Positions 20,220-33,003 of a DNA stretch of 64,000 nt are shown piece after piece. The stretch is taken from contig WFMF01000450.1 in the NCBI GenBank assembly GCA_011033025.1, positions 78,351 to 142,350 on the forward strand. Direction: 5' to 3'. Each line of letters begins with the position of its first letter. The first letter of the stretch is position 1. Origin of the DNA: Beroe forskalii (lineage: Eukaryota > Ctenophora > Nuda > Beroida > Beroidae). The notes under the pieces are model-generated. The model saw only the letters and a program-made list of their open reading frames with translations, made no database searches and was not told where the DNA came from. The translations under genes were made by a program, and so were the position numbers.

Positions 20220-23116
20220 CTTCTAATTACCGGAACTAACTTATGACTCATCCCCGCGAGAATATGTTTGCTGTCAGTTTAATATAATTGATAATCCCGT
20301 TCGCTTTGTGTTCAATATAATTCCCAACTAATTAGTCCATAACAATATATACTTATTATTATAAATTCTGGAAATATGAATTATTAAATTCTGGAAATGA
20401 TCTCGGTCAGAGATCGATTTACTTAGCTAAGGAGTTGAATATATAAGAGCTTGCGGTGTCAGGCAACAGATAACACGTGCAGGAAACGAGTACCGATTAA
20501 TCGCGATTATTAATCAAAGCAATTAGTCAAATTACAGCAATGACTTACTGAGTTGCTTTGGTAACCGATAGTATTGAATTGTACTGAAACTATTGGTTAA
20601 TTGAGTAATTACTGACTCAAATTCGTGAGAATCGCTGACTACTTATTCGATATTTGATTTCGGCATACTGTAATTGGCATGAATCTCGAGCATTAGCAGA
20701 CCTTAGCATGGTAGGCACCATTGTGTAGGCATTATCACATCAAACTAGAGAATACAGAACACAATAAGATTATCGAGATCGCTTGACAGGCAAAAATGAG
20801 GAACTAATCAAATGAATTTCGTGAGGCAACCTTAATGAAGTCAAATAAACTTTGCATTAAGTCTCATCCGATCAATACAACTCGAGCGATACTGACATGC
20901 CACAAGAATTCAACAAAATCAAACATAAACTGAACCTTCAAGTTAACAACTAGAACTTAGTTAACAACAAAACCACCTCAGCAACATCAAACGTAACAGA
21001 TCCCACATCTCACAGAACGTTCCCCAAATTAAAGGTATAAAAGTGCAACACATTTGCCTCTCGTACTAATATCATGTCGTGTGCTGGTAATGACTGTAAT
21101 TTACTAATTACCGAGCCTCTACATTACTGCGCGGTCAGGGCATCATGTAATATGTTATGTGTAATTATGTTTAATTTGGATATAATGTGTGGAAGGGAGT
21201 TAGAGGGAGCAGTAACGCGCGCTTATGCCACCAGATCGGCTGAATTGTTGGTGAAGCAATCAGCTAGTTTTGAAGTTTTTCAGGCATGAATCTTATTTAA
21301 AAGTTATCTAATCAATACTTTAATCAAAAAGGGGTAAACCCTCAAGAAAATTTTAGGAACTGATTCACGGGAAAGTTTTGAAGCTGAAAGATTTACTGAA
21401 TTTACGGAAAATTGAGAAGTTGAAAAGGAATTTTTGGTGCACCATCCAGCACCACATACTTCCCGGCCACAAAGAAAGAAGCAACTTTGCAGACAAGTCA
21501 CAGGCTGCAGGTTCTTCCTGACAACAAAACAATTTGTTTAGAATACAGAAAAACGGTAAAATCTCATCGGAAACGGGAGTCTGGAATATGAAACTATCTG
21601 TTCGGGAAATGTGCGATTGACGAGTTGCAGAAAGAACAAAGCAACCAGGTCACAACTCACAAATGTCGTGCTCTGATCTGTACTAATTATCTTATCGCAC
21701 ATAACATCACTATGTAAACTGTAATAATAATATTATGTATAACTGTTAATAATTATAACGAGAAGTGTTGTTATAAACTTGTTTCACGAATTTTTCATCG
21801 GGTTTGTTAAAAACACAGCTAGCAGAGGAGCTAGTTTGCGACACAAAGCGTATTCATTGCACGTACATGATGATGAGTAATTGTAATGTTGTGATGATCA
21901 TGCCGGTTGTTATTTTCACAGATCATTAATTTATAGCACAACTTTGGGAACTGTCGTCAGTCTGATGTATGTACCTAGTTTAGAAAAACAGCAAAGCAGT
22001 CGTGGAACAGGCTGACAAAACGAAAAATACGTTTCTTTATTTCTTGTGAAAAAGACAAGTTTTCAATGTTACAATTATCAGTTTAACATAGGTTTAATTG
22101 CATGCGGAGTACATTTTAATGCTCTGCAGTCCAATGAGTTGACTAGCGTGTTATAACAGAGGAAATCTTGTAAGTTATGATGTTTTCGATGGCTTCTAAT
22201 GACAATAATATAACGTTAGGCCTCGGAGTTTGACGTAATTATCATGTATTATAGAGTGGAAAGTCGCTGATAATGAAATGCATATTGTTAGGTGCACAGC
22301 ACGTATCCAACATAATATGGGAGAGAAGGGCTTCGGTGTTAAAACTGATAACTGAATATATACTACTGCTGTCAGTAATGAGTGAAATCGACGATGACCC
22401 TTCTTGGTACGATGCAAGGTAATCGTGAAAGGATAAATACCATAATTGACTTACACCACCCCACTCTACCATCGTAAATGATTGGAAGTGAAAACACCAG
22501 TAGTAGGATATATGCATATTCTTTTCATGACCAAATACTCAAGTACCCATAGCCAGTAATAACATAATATCGTGCCTAAATATCTTCATAAATATTCCTC
22601 ATAAAGATATAAACGATTCCTTTGTCCGTGAATCTTTTGACAAACATGTTTACACGTACTCAAGGGATTGGAGTTAAAGCGATGTAACTGATACGAGAGA
22701 GTTGTAATCAGAAGAATTCGAAAATCATGTGATTATGGTCGTCAACTGTACACTTTCTAATTTCTACAGATGACGCTTTTATTTCATATTTGTATTCGGA
22801 ACTTTCACACACATTATTATTAAACAAGATACATACAGTATGCAGTACATTATACACGAATTAATATCATAGAGGAGAGTAGGAGATAAGAAAATTAACA
22901 CAATTCTCATTGTGAACGAAACGCTAATAAGGTGAAAATACCTTGAAGATAAAAAAGATACAACCTGTATTATATATATACCAAGATGAATGGAACATTG
23001 AAACAAACGCACGATACCAAATGATTCTCCCCAGGTGAAATGGTGCTGGGGAGTGATAATGGAGTGGTGAGTCATCCCCTCTCAAACAACACCCCTGTAG
23101 TAGGCCGTGTCTTAAC
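20220..23116. other. Noncoding stretch, AT-rich
   Basis: No exon or element boundary was recognised. A few short runs of AATTA/ATTAAT are present. Open frames here (for example at 21074-21289) lack splice context or family resemblance. Confidence 0.35.
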
Positions 23117-23185
23117 AATAGGCGAGTGGAGGGGGTGTAATGATCATTGTTTTAAGGGCAGATTTAATCTCGTCAAACGCCTACT
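23117..23185. repeat. Divergent CRE-family hairpin with TAGGCG termini
   Basis: Bounded by AATAGGCG on the left and CGCCTACTT on the right. The interior GTGTAATGATCATTGTTTTA and GGGCAGATTTAATCTCGTCA keep the family order but the CRE core has decayed. Intact arms with a decayed core suggest the arms are part of the element. Confidence 0.45.
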
Positions 23186-24863
23186 TTTTACCAGTGATCT
23201 TTTGTACTGACCGACCACATACAGGAGCAAGATGAAATATCACCAATTAACCTACCATATAACATTGCATTAGGCACTGGAGACCTAATAAACCATCTGG
23301 GTCAATTACCCAATTAGACTTGTCCTATCACCATGGTGGTACACCAAGAAACAGATGGGGAAAAGAACTTTATGTCATGATTCGGGAGACAAATACAGAA
23401 ACAGATGGATGTGAGGACACAAACTTGAGTAATCGATAATCGAAAGGTTTGAGCCTAGAGGTCTTAGGGAGACAGGAATAAATAATTAGAATTAGACATA
23501 TCATGGGGTTTCTAGGGCACAAACCAAAAAGAGGAGACATGTCATACAGTCCCTGTTCACCTAGAGAGCACAAGCCCAGAGAGCAGGCTGAAGCTAAGAA
23601 AAGATAATCAAATGGGATAGTCAAGTTCCAAATATTCTAAAATGCAATAACACAGTAGAGAGAGAAACACAAGAGAAACACTACTTACTATCAGGTGATG
23701 AATATATGCACAAGACAAACAAAGTACAATGTGTAGTGAGTGTGTGAGTGTAACATGGAATCCGGGAAGAGAAACACTGATTAAAGGAGGAGGAGGGGTA
23801 GACTGTGCACCCTGTCATTAGCAGATATACATCTCCTGTGTAGGTAGAATTACGTCATTACTCTATCATCATACTCCTATATCATCAGAAATCAATGAAC
23901 ATGACTTTCTACAAGAGACGCAGTTCAAATATTTAGCAGTGAGAGAAATCATGAACCACAGACAATCGACTGGCATTGGAAGGCTAAGCTGTTCCAGGTT
24001 CCTTGGGATGTTATTTCTATAGAAATAGTGAATTGACCAGACAAAACCATCAAGTATCCAACATCGCGCGCGACGAAAAGCTCATTACAATCCAAAATAC
24101 TTTATAGTATAGGTATGCAATTAACTCAACGACTCAATTAAATATATTGACATAAACAATATCTTTCATTGAAGAGGGTTAAAGAATCGAAGACCATACC
24201 AATGACATAGCAATGATATCCAATAAGACCACTATAATGCCTAATGGTAATCTGACCTTGTTCACCAGTTGAATTAACTAGGAGTAAATTGTGTCTCAAA
24301 ATACATAATTTCAACTCCTCAAATCAATTAGAGAATTAGATATCAAGACACCCCAAAACAACATAATTATGCAATCAAATAATTTCAGCAAAGATATATG
24401 CAACATGACTACGCGACCACAAACTGAAACCGGTGCAACATTTAGTGTCTTCTGAAGTAACGTCTGGTAAAATCGTTTCCTATCTTCCACATTGGAACTT
24501 AGGAAGGTTACCATTTCAACGTCTACTTCAAAATCCAGACAGATCAATCGGAATCAAAATGAATATAAAACACGAATTATACCTATCGATCTGAAGAATT
24601 CTCGTTTTCTAAGGAATTAATCTGAGAGAGAGTGAACAATTTGAAGCCTTTTGAATTCAAGAGGTGTTAGATATTTCTGACGATCATACCTTCATACGTT
24701 CCTAGACTTATTCAGTTACATCTGGTGGGTGGCCGAGATCAGGTTAAACAGTTTGAATATTTAGAAAGCTGTGACTCTCGGACTCTCTTTGAAACTTGGA
24801 GAGAAGCCTGTCATACTTCGTGGAAGCCGCGCAAAATTAATCGTATACAAACGTACCTCATAC
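23186..24863. other. Noncoding stretch
   Basis: AT-rich. A minus-strand frame at 24420-24547 reads like protein (FLSSNVEDRKRFYQTLLQK) but its candidate splice sites are poor, so I do not call it. Nothing else is supported. Confidence 0.35.
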
Positions 24864-25015
24864 AGTGAACATTCTTATAACTTTATAAGCATTCGAATTG
24901 TGAAGTAGCGTTTTTAATGAACTGACAAAATCTTCAGGACCCTTTTCTTCGTCATTACCCCAACCAAACCCTATTTCTCTGCGATCTTTTCTTTCTACTT
25001 CTCTAGCACCAACAC
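24864..25015 (-). CDS. Possible isolated exon, unidentified
   Basis: A strong acceptor (TGTGTGTGTTACAG, ending at 25016) is followed by the only open frame, entering in phase 1: VGAREVERKDRREIGFGWGN, then DEEKGPEDFVSSLKTLLHNS and NAYKVIRMFT. It can leave through ACT|GTATGA in phase 0, or terminate at TGA 24858-24860. The composition looks like a charged, helical, cytosolic protein. No neighbouring exon with matching phase was confirmed, and the TG repeat could itself mimic an acceptor. Function unknown. Confidence 0.3.
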
Positions 25016-25254
25016 CTGTAACACACACATCTACACACAGACACACCATCCCCTCTAACTATTCTCAATGCTACCTGGACCAACACACAGGTGCACCTAC
25101 ACATAATATCACATGATACTGTATTCCTGAGACCCGACTCACATATTATATAATGTAATTACACGCAATATTATTACTACGAGACACACAGCATACGAGA
25201 CACACTGCTGTTATCAGGGGAGGAATGCCTCGTAATTACGATGCTACCCATCAC

Positions 25255-25770
25255 AGACCAGGTGTGTGACTCTGTGAGTTGTGAAGTGTGCTGTGACTTG
25301 TGTGAAGACTGAAGTGTGCTGTGACTCTGTGTGTGAGTTGTGAAGTGTGCAGCTGTGGGGCACTGTAAACTGTGAAGACTGGAGAAATATGCAGTGAAGC
25401 GAGCAATGAAATGCGCCGGTTAGGAACTCTCACTTGTGAAGTCTGGTGAAATGTTCCGTGAGGCACTGTGACTTGTGAAGTCTTGTGGAATGTGCCGGTG
25501 AGGCACTGTAAAATGTGCAATGAAGCCTAAAATGCAGTGCAGCTGTAAGGCACTATAAGTGAGCTTTGAGCTGTGACTGCGTGTGAATTGTGCTGTGAGA
25601 ATTAAGAAGTGAACTCTGAAGTTCGCTGTGAAGTCTAAAGTGCAGCTGTGAGAACTGAGAAAATGAGAATTACAGGCTGTATGCTATGAATAGCAACAGG
25701 GGAATGAGTATGCAGGGATGTGTGTGAAATTCAGCCTGAGAGCTTGAGAGCTGTGACTGAGTGTGTTACG
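25255..25770. repeat. Degenerate minisatellite, GTGAAGTGTGCTGTGACT family
   Basis: Irregular repeats of GTGAAGTGTGCTGTGACT and TGAGGCACTGT are spread over about 500 bp, with unit lengths between 15 and 50 bp. One strand reads almost entirely as CTGTGA/GTGAAG words. No coding potential is supported. Confidence 0.6.
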
Positions 25771-27201
25771 CGCGCTCCCTTGCGAGCCCCATCATAATCA
25801 ATTGTCTCCGAGTCACATTAGTTTCAGAGAGTCACATTATAGTAACTCATCCCAGAGTCACATCTCAAATTAATAGTAAAATAGGGTGATAAAACAGGCT
25901 GTGTGACGCGTTGTCATAATATGTTACTTGTGTTGTTAATAACAACCCTAATACCATGTGACAACTTGTTATATACATACCACTGAATTAGAGCACGAAG
26001 TAGTATCATAGTAGTAATATGTTAAAATATATGGCATATATTCCACATAATATCCCGGCAATTAGAAGTATAGCATAATATTACATACATATCAATACAC
26101 ACAGAGAGACATGGTAATATATGTACATGTTATGCATGACTGTGTGATACATTGTTCCTATTGTCCATGTACACAACTAACGATACACTGAAAGGTAGCT
26201 ACTGTTTCTGAAGATCAGCTACTGTTTTAGAGGCTCAGTACTCAGGAGAAAGTTAAAAAGGTTGGGGACTCAGTGAAATCACAAGAGCCCGGTAAGAAAA
26301 GCTCAGTGAACGAAACTGAGTGGTGGGTGTTCAGTCTTTTTTCAAACTCTCCAAGTGCCGGAATTCTGCCCAAGATTCCTGCAACCCATCCCCAGATCCC
26401 CAAGGCATTTCGATATTGACATGATACTGATGATACGCATTACGCATTCAAGCTACCGAGTACTCAAAAAAGAGAAAAGAACAATGCTGCAAGGCAATTA
26501 TGATGAGAGTCTTGATACAAAAAAAACGGGAAAATGTAAACTACGTTCTGTTAGAGCCTCATTTACCTAACAAAAGCGAGATATTAACTCAGAGAACAGG
26601 AGTTAGAACTCGGAAAAAGAGTAATAAAAGAGTCCAGATAGGCGGGTGTAGTTTTTACCACGCACTGCACTCCATTATACTACTCCATTAGCACGATGAC
26701 AGCCAGCCGGCGCAGCTCTGAGGCCGGAATTTAAATTAGCCAGCCTTTAAATTCTACCCGTTCATCTGTTAGCACTCAAATTAGATCTCAACCTCTCTCT
26801 TCTCTCCTTCCTCTGTTTTTTCTCTGGTACTAAACAGAGCTGGAGTGAGGAAACGTGCATGAAACGTGCAGCACGCTCAGGCCGTGTCATGCGGACACCG
26901 GTAGTAGCACTACCGGATCACGCCACTAACCTGGAAACACCTGCTTCAAAACACGCCCGTGTGAGGGGAACTAGAAACACGGAAATCGGAAGCAAAAAGC
27001 CTAACAACTGAAAAACGAAATCAGCCCGTAACGCAGCTAATATAATTAGCAATCAATAATCAGCTCCACCCTCAAATAGATTATAATCTGATGATTTAAC
27101 ATGTCAGCTAGCAGCAGTCAGCACTTCCAACTCTCCACTGTATTCCACTACCTGTTGATTGGCGTACAAAAACCAGGGTTTTTTGCGGAGGGTTTAGGTG
27201 A
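25771..27201. other. Noncoding stretch with a CpG-richer patch
   Basis: Around 26640-26960 GC and CpG content rise compared with the flanks (for example CAGCCGGCGCAGCTCTGAGG and CACCGGTAGTAGCACTACCG), which could mark a promoter. A 50-codon plus-strand frame starts at the ATG at 26859 (MKRAARSGRVMRTPVVALPD, ending at TGA 27009-27011). No gene family is recognised. I report it only as a candidate first exon or uORF. Confidence 0.25.
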
Positions 27202-27260
27202 GAGATAGGCGGCGTGTCGTCGTCAATAGAACATGTTAATCTATGATAATGACGTCACTC
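27202..27260 (-). repeat. CRE/GATA hairpin repeat, copy 3
   Basis: Read on the minus strand: AGTGACGTCATTATCATAG, then ATTAACATGTTC, TATTGACGACGACACGCC and GCCTATCTC. It contains the full CRE palindrome TGACGTCA and the terminal GCCTAT motif. Confidence 0.75.
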
Positions 27261-29376
27261 TCAGTGCTGAGTGATGGGTAGGGTAGAATTCTTAAAATCA
27301 GCAAAAAGCAGTCCACTCAACCACACATGAGCTGGTATGTGTGAGTGGTATTGGTAGGAGACCGGACAGTCTGTCGGAACTAAATATAGAACACATATTA
27401 GGTGTGACAGGAATTTAGACAGAATTTAGTGAGAACGTAGTCAGAAGTTAGTCGACAGAAGTTAATGCGAGGAGTTAGACAGAGATAATACTGCGCTGAA
27501 TAGACAACCAACCACTTTTTAGCTTTCTAGACAAGTTAGATGTTCAGACAGACGTAGTTAAGTAGTTGTAGTTTTCTTTGAGCTCCCGTGCAGTAGCATA
27601 AAATCGGTTGCATAACAGCATAACGCCAACACTTTCGTAAAAACATCCATTTCATTAACTCCTACTGGTTCATCGAATATTGACTTAACGAAAAATCATT
27701 CGTAAGTTCATACTTTCTGGGCTTTTATCACCTTTATAATCGAGTACCTACCAGAAAAGTTTCAAACTGCAAACTGTAAAGTGATTCACGAACCACTTAT
27801 CACTTTGAACGTCGACGATTCTAATTTCAGCAAGAACGTCAACACTTCTAATACAACAATACCAGGCAACAGTCTTTAAGACGAAATACAGTGCAATATA
27901 GTTAATCTCTCCCATCGCACTGATAATACGTCTGCACAAAGTTGTGCAGGTATTATCATCCTGCAGAAACTGTCAGGTAGTTTTAACACACCTCTTATAT
28001 CAGCTGAACAACCATTCCATCACTCTGTGTCATCCTATCACTTCATCTGAGATGTGACATCCTATCACCTCTAAGATTGTCATCCTATCACTTCTGCGTG
28101 ACATTCACTGCGTATCACGAGAGAGTGATATAGATTACTATTGGAAGAACCCGGCCACAAACATTAGAGTCCTGACAGATTCTGATACCAGTAGCAGTGG
28201 AGAGGTGGTACTAACCCAATATACCTTTCAACAGAAGGAACAGTACACATATTATTATAATGAGTTTGACATTATTACAATGCGGTGCAGTAGGAATATA
28301 TTGAGCTTTATTCCTCAGAAGCGTAGGATAGTGAAGTGACTTCTCCTGGGTAATGGGTTATTTCACTGATCACAGTGATCACACTATCACAGCAAACCAG
28401 TCACAACCAGAACTCGGAAAACAAAACCAGTCACAACAAGATCTCGAAAAACAAAACCAGAATCCATCAACCTGTGCTCAGAAACCTGAACTAACAAAAC
28501 CCTTACTCCCAGATTTTCAGCCATCAAAATATCGTCAGAAACGCAACTGCAAATTGCAGAAAGATACGGCACAAGACCTGCTCAACTCATTGGCTGATAA
28601 CCAGCAAATTACAAAATAGCATGAAGGAGTAAATGGAAACGATTCGAATTTGATGCTCAAATGATCTTTTAAATGTTTTAAATTCGCTAAATACCACTGA
28701 CCGTCGGCCGCATGGGATAATGTTATTGACAGATCCTGCAACTCAGAGTTAGCTATCAAGGTCACATACTATTATTACTACCAGAGGTGGCTAACAAATT
28801 ATATACTCTAACGTCAGGAAATGAAATGAACCATTTCATCTAATGGAAGTGTTCGAGAATATCAGATATATACATTCAAAGGATGACTGGATAACGCTCT
28901 AAAATGGATCACTTTTACGAAACTTGATATGCAAGTTAGATATATCACTTGATCAAATGGAAAGTTACTGGTGGATCACACTAAAATATATTAAGTATCA
29001 TGAATATTATTCCGACATGAATGGAGGATTGTTTTCAAAGTCCATCACATTTCACGGTAACTTATTAACAATGTATCAAAGCAGCTTGTAAAGTATGCCA
29101 TTCAATGTGAGCCACACAGTTTAAACAAAACTAAGAACATGCGAGAAGGAGGAGATATGACCACAGCATTCCACTCAATGACTATTGACCAGTGAGTTCA
29201 GCGAACACTAACTTCAGCAAACATTAGTGAGTTCAATGAGCACACTTCTACATGAAGAGTAAAGTGTGGAGTGTCAGCATTGCAGGTCTCAATGATGATC
29301 AGTATAACACAGATCATGATAAGTGAAGGAGTGCACAATGGACTGTGTTTAATAATGTAATTCACACAGACTCATA
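27261..29376. other. Noncoding stretch, a few ambiguous ORFs
   Basis: Contains degenerate CATCCTATCAC repeats (28025-28095) and an 88-codon Gln/Asn/Lys-rich plus-strand frame (28353-28619) with tandem AACCAGTCACAACCAGAACT-type repeats, probably a coding-like simple repeat. Minus-strand frames at 27748-27939 and 28535-28765 look protein-like but lack convincing splice sites. Confidence 0.3.
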
Positions 29377-29402
29377 GACACACACACACACACACACACA
29401 CA
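29377..29402. repeat. (CA)n microsatellite
   Basis: Uninterrupted CA dinucleotide run of about 26 bp. Confidence 0.95.
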
Positions 29403-29597
29403 TAAAAACACCAGATGGTAGTATTTAGAATGTTTGGCACACAGTTCAAGGAACACACAGAACAGCTCTAGAGAGAGGGTGGGTCTGTGTTATACACATT
29501 GACAACAGATGAGAGAGATGGTGTACTATATAACAAAGAGGCGACCTGGATCAGAAGAAGTAGAGAGAAGAAGAGGAGGAGAGGAGTAGAGAGGAGC

Positions 29598-29717
<120 letters not shown>

Positions 29718-30402
29718 GACTCATGTGTGTGAGCATTAGACCGTGTACAGAGCGCGGGAAAAGGACAAAAAGGAGGAATATAGTGGGGAGAAGTAATGGA
29801 AGCGAAGAGAGAAAAGATGTAATGGAAGGCATAATGTAGAGAAGGGGAGTAATGGAAAAGAGAAGTAATGGAAGAGAGGAAAGAGAGAAATGGAAGAGAG
29901 GGAGGGGGAGACGAGAGAGAAGGAGTGTATAGCGTAACGCGGCAAAGAGTAAAGGCAACAGGGAAGGGGCGAAGGGAGCTGTAGCATACAAAGAAAAGGG
30001 AGAAAGAAAGCAAACGAAGGACAAACGCTCGGAAAGTGGCAATACCAGAATTCAGAAAAAATGGAAAATTTCGGCGTGAAAACTTGAAAATAATCGATCG
30101 CAGTAAACAAAGTGAAATGAAACGTTCGAAGTTCAGACAAATGAAAAGTTCAAAGTAAAGATGTGTCTAATATAATGAAATAAAGCAAATTGCAATAATT
30201 ATAACACCAGTTTACCGACAACAAGTACCTCGCCAACAACTGCATGTAATAATACGGATGACATCAAAACTTGGAGTTGTGTTAATATACCGCTGCAGGA
30301 TATATACTGTGTTATAGACTGACAACACGTAGGTTCATGCTGTCGGTGAGCTAACAACCCAGAAACAACGCCGTACTTCTGAAATGTGTGTATGTGGGTC
30401 GT

Positions 30403-30450
30403 TGTGTCGTCATTATCAGGCGTTAGAATAGTGAGTTGATGACGTAAACC
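30403..30450 (+). repeat. CRE/GATA hairpin repeat, copy 4
   Basis: GTGTCGTCATTATCAGGCG, then TTAGAATAGTGAGTTGATGA and CGTAAACCC. The flanks GTGGGTCGTT and GTAAACCCAC form short additional inverted ends. Confidence 0.78.
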
Positions 30451-30631
30451 CACGCTGTTTTCCAGGACAATCTAACCCAGGAAAGTAGGAACTGGACCGT
30501 ACCTTCCCGAAAACATAACACCGTCTCTCAGGCAAGTAGTGGACAACATGCGGCTTCCCGTCTAATAATCGGCTAACTGCCAAACTGTCAGTGAATCAAA
30601 ACCATACGTGAGTACTTAAACTACCAGTACG

Positions 30632-31526
30632 TCGGGGGGGGGTTCAGCAGTAAGTGGGAGGACGGCATCACCCTATCTGGTCGAGAATCCCAACCACCCA
30701 CCCACCCACCAGATAGCGGCATGCCTGTAACTGGTCAAGCTGAACTGAAAATTAGACCCACCCCTACAAGCTACAGAAATTGTTTCAGGGACCACAAATT
30801 GGTTGCAAAAAGCGACCCTTTGTTTCATATAATCTTAGTTTCTCACTCTTATCAAATATATAAAGTCACTTACTCTTTACGAAGTGATTCCTTTCTAGGG
30901 ACACAATCAATTTAATACCCATAATTGCTACAGATTTTAAAAACAAAAGAGAATTTTACCATACAACTGCCTAGATATCTAGATACCTAGAACTATCTAG
31001 ACTGCACTGGGTGCAATGGGTAGGTATTGATGTGACCCGCAACATTTTTTACGAACTCAAAACTTTTTTTACTAACTAGGTACTAATCAACTTGAAACTT
31101 TGAAGTCTTATCTCCATAGTAACATTTATGTCACGTGAATTCTTCAAACAATTGTGCCAAATCATTGGCATATATCATCGATATTAGAAATCAGCTGGTT
31201 ACGTCATCTTTTGTAGCATGTAATAGTCCATGATGACGTCACACCAATTTAAGGTTAAGATTCCTGATTCATAATTAAATTTACTTAGAGCGCTAGGAGC
31301 AGCCGAGAAATCCAGTTTCAATATCCAAAATTTCTGAAAATGGGCATTTTTGACAAATTTTTCACAAATTTCGTAACAAATTTAGTGGATTTACTGCATT
31401 TTACCCTAAAATTTATACCATTTACCGTCTGCCGCTATCTGGTCGCTAGTTCGAAGTACCCACCCACCCCCCATGCCCTTAAGTGTGATGCCGTCCATAC
31501 CACTTACCGCTGAACCCCCCCCCCGA
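30632..31526. mobile_element. Non-autonomous TIR element with G-run termini, 895 bp
   Basis: The left end TCGGGGGGGGGTTCAGCAGT and the right end, whose complement starts TCGGGGGGGGGGTTCAGCGG, are inverted repeats. They extend through GTAAGTGG and GGACGGCATCAC. Both are flanked by GTACG (AGTACG if one end base is shared), a 5-6 bp target duplication at 30627-30631 and 31527-31531. Subterminal copies of CTATCTGGTCG and the (CACC)n-like CCACCCACCCACC occur at both ends in inverted arrangement. The interior is AT-rich with no transposase frame. The superfamily is not assigned. Confidence 0.8.
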
Positions 31527-31531
31527 GTACG

Positions 31532-32719
31532 TAACAGTTTACGGTAAGTAGTGACCTTTCATAATGTTGCCTTTTATAGACAAACATGGATGAAGTCAAC
31601 GATACCAAATCCAAACTTGGGATAAACAAAAATAATTTTGTTCACAAAGAAACAAAGATTCTATCATGTTATGTGAATTATAGTCACAGTTTTCAGGTGA
31701 CGAAATCCTAAATGAGCAAATGAGCATCCAGTGCGCATTCCTGTATCTCTATAAGATTAAGCGACAAACAAGCTAACAATTGCGTTTATAATACTTATGT
31801 TAAACTCTAGGGTTTACAAATTGATGGATCCTTATCAAAAATAAAAACTACGCAAGAGTATTCTTGCTGGGTTGCTATATAAAAATGCTTGCCTTATTGA
31901 TACCTTTATTAACATTGCAATCATTCCAAAGATACCATAAAAATCAGTGATAAATGAATCAAAGAATAAATCAGTAAATCACAATATGCAGCCCATTTCA
32001 CATAACACTAAAATAAAATGAACTGCGAACCGAATAAAAACTGAAAAAACACAAACGGAACAACTGAACAAAGCGCCTCAGCAGCACAATATTCCGTCTA
32101 GTATGAAGTGCAAACTGCCATCCACGCAACCAGAGCTAAGAGAATGCTGTGAACTGTCGTCAAGAGGTCCTCCTACGATACGAGATACTGATATCACATA
32201 ATATAATACGTCCGGGGTATACGATAATTGTCGTAGTTGTGTACACAGCGCCCACCGTCTAATTGGACATGTAAATTGCTCCGTGAAATAATATAATTCT
32301 GTATACTACAACCTGTTGGTATATATTGGAAAGCAAATATAATTATTTTTACGCGGAATAGCACCGGTACGTTCTGAGAAAAACAACACCAAGTGAGAAA
32401 AACAAGTGTTTCGCGAAGCATGATGAATAATAATAATTTGGAGGTAATTAAGCTCAATATTATTGGTAGTTTCAGAGACGAGGATGCTAACAATATATCA
32501 TGGACAATGAAAAATATAATGAATTAAAGTAGAGTTTTTTGGAGGCATCGGTCAATATATAAACGATAAATCACGTGCGTCAGTGGGCTAAGTCGTCCGC
32601 GGAGCGCTAATCAAGGAGGAGACCTTGTCAACAATGTTAGAGAGTCTATGTTTGATAGTAAGGAAAGACACAGGGTCACCAAGAGGCAACAGCCCGGCAC
32701 TAATTGATCTAATCAGAGC
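31532..32719. other. Noncoding stretch, AT-rich
   Basis: No exon is supported. A minus-strand frame at 32588-32800 has a protein-like tail (RALIRSISAGLLPLGDPVSF) but its start runs through a purine-repeat poly-Arg tract and no splice sites support it. Confidence 0.3.
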
Positions 32720-33003
32720 TCTCTCTATTCCTCTATCTGCCTCTCTTCTCCCTATCACATCAAGACAGGACCTCCTCCTTCTCCTCCTTCTCCTCTTCAT
32801 CTAATCCTGAGGAGAGAGGACACAGTGACGATGTCCCCTGGCCCCTCTTTTTAACCCCTAACTCCCTCTTTAAACTCCCTATTCCCCTTTCTACTCCCTA
32901 ATTCCCTTCACCCTATCTCTCTTCTCCTTCCTCCCTATCACATTGTCAGGTCCTCCTCCGCCTCCTCATCTAATCCGAGGAGAGAAGACAGAGTGACGAT
33001 GTT
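32720..33003. repeat. Tandemly duplicated pyrimidine-rich segment, about 100 bp
   Basis: Copy 1 (about 32729-32832) and copy 2 (about 32905-33000) share the order CTCTCTTCTCCCTATCACAT, CAGG(A)CCTCCTCC, CTCATCTAATCC and GAGGAGAGA, then GTGACGATGT. CCCTAACTCCC-type repeats lie between them. Confidence 0.7.

Noticed and set aside
27748-28765. PLAT-like domain spread over two minus-strand frames (DGQWYLANL and DVQSDKWFV)
   Set aside because: Short resemblances only. Splice sites are weak and phases could not be reconciled.
32588-32800. Poly-Arg ORF (MKRRRRRRRRSC...)
   Set aside because: It starts in the complement of a CTCCTT repeat. The credible-looking tail has no splice support.
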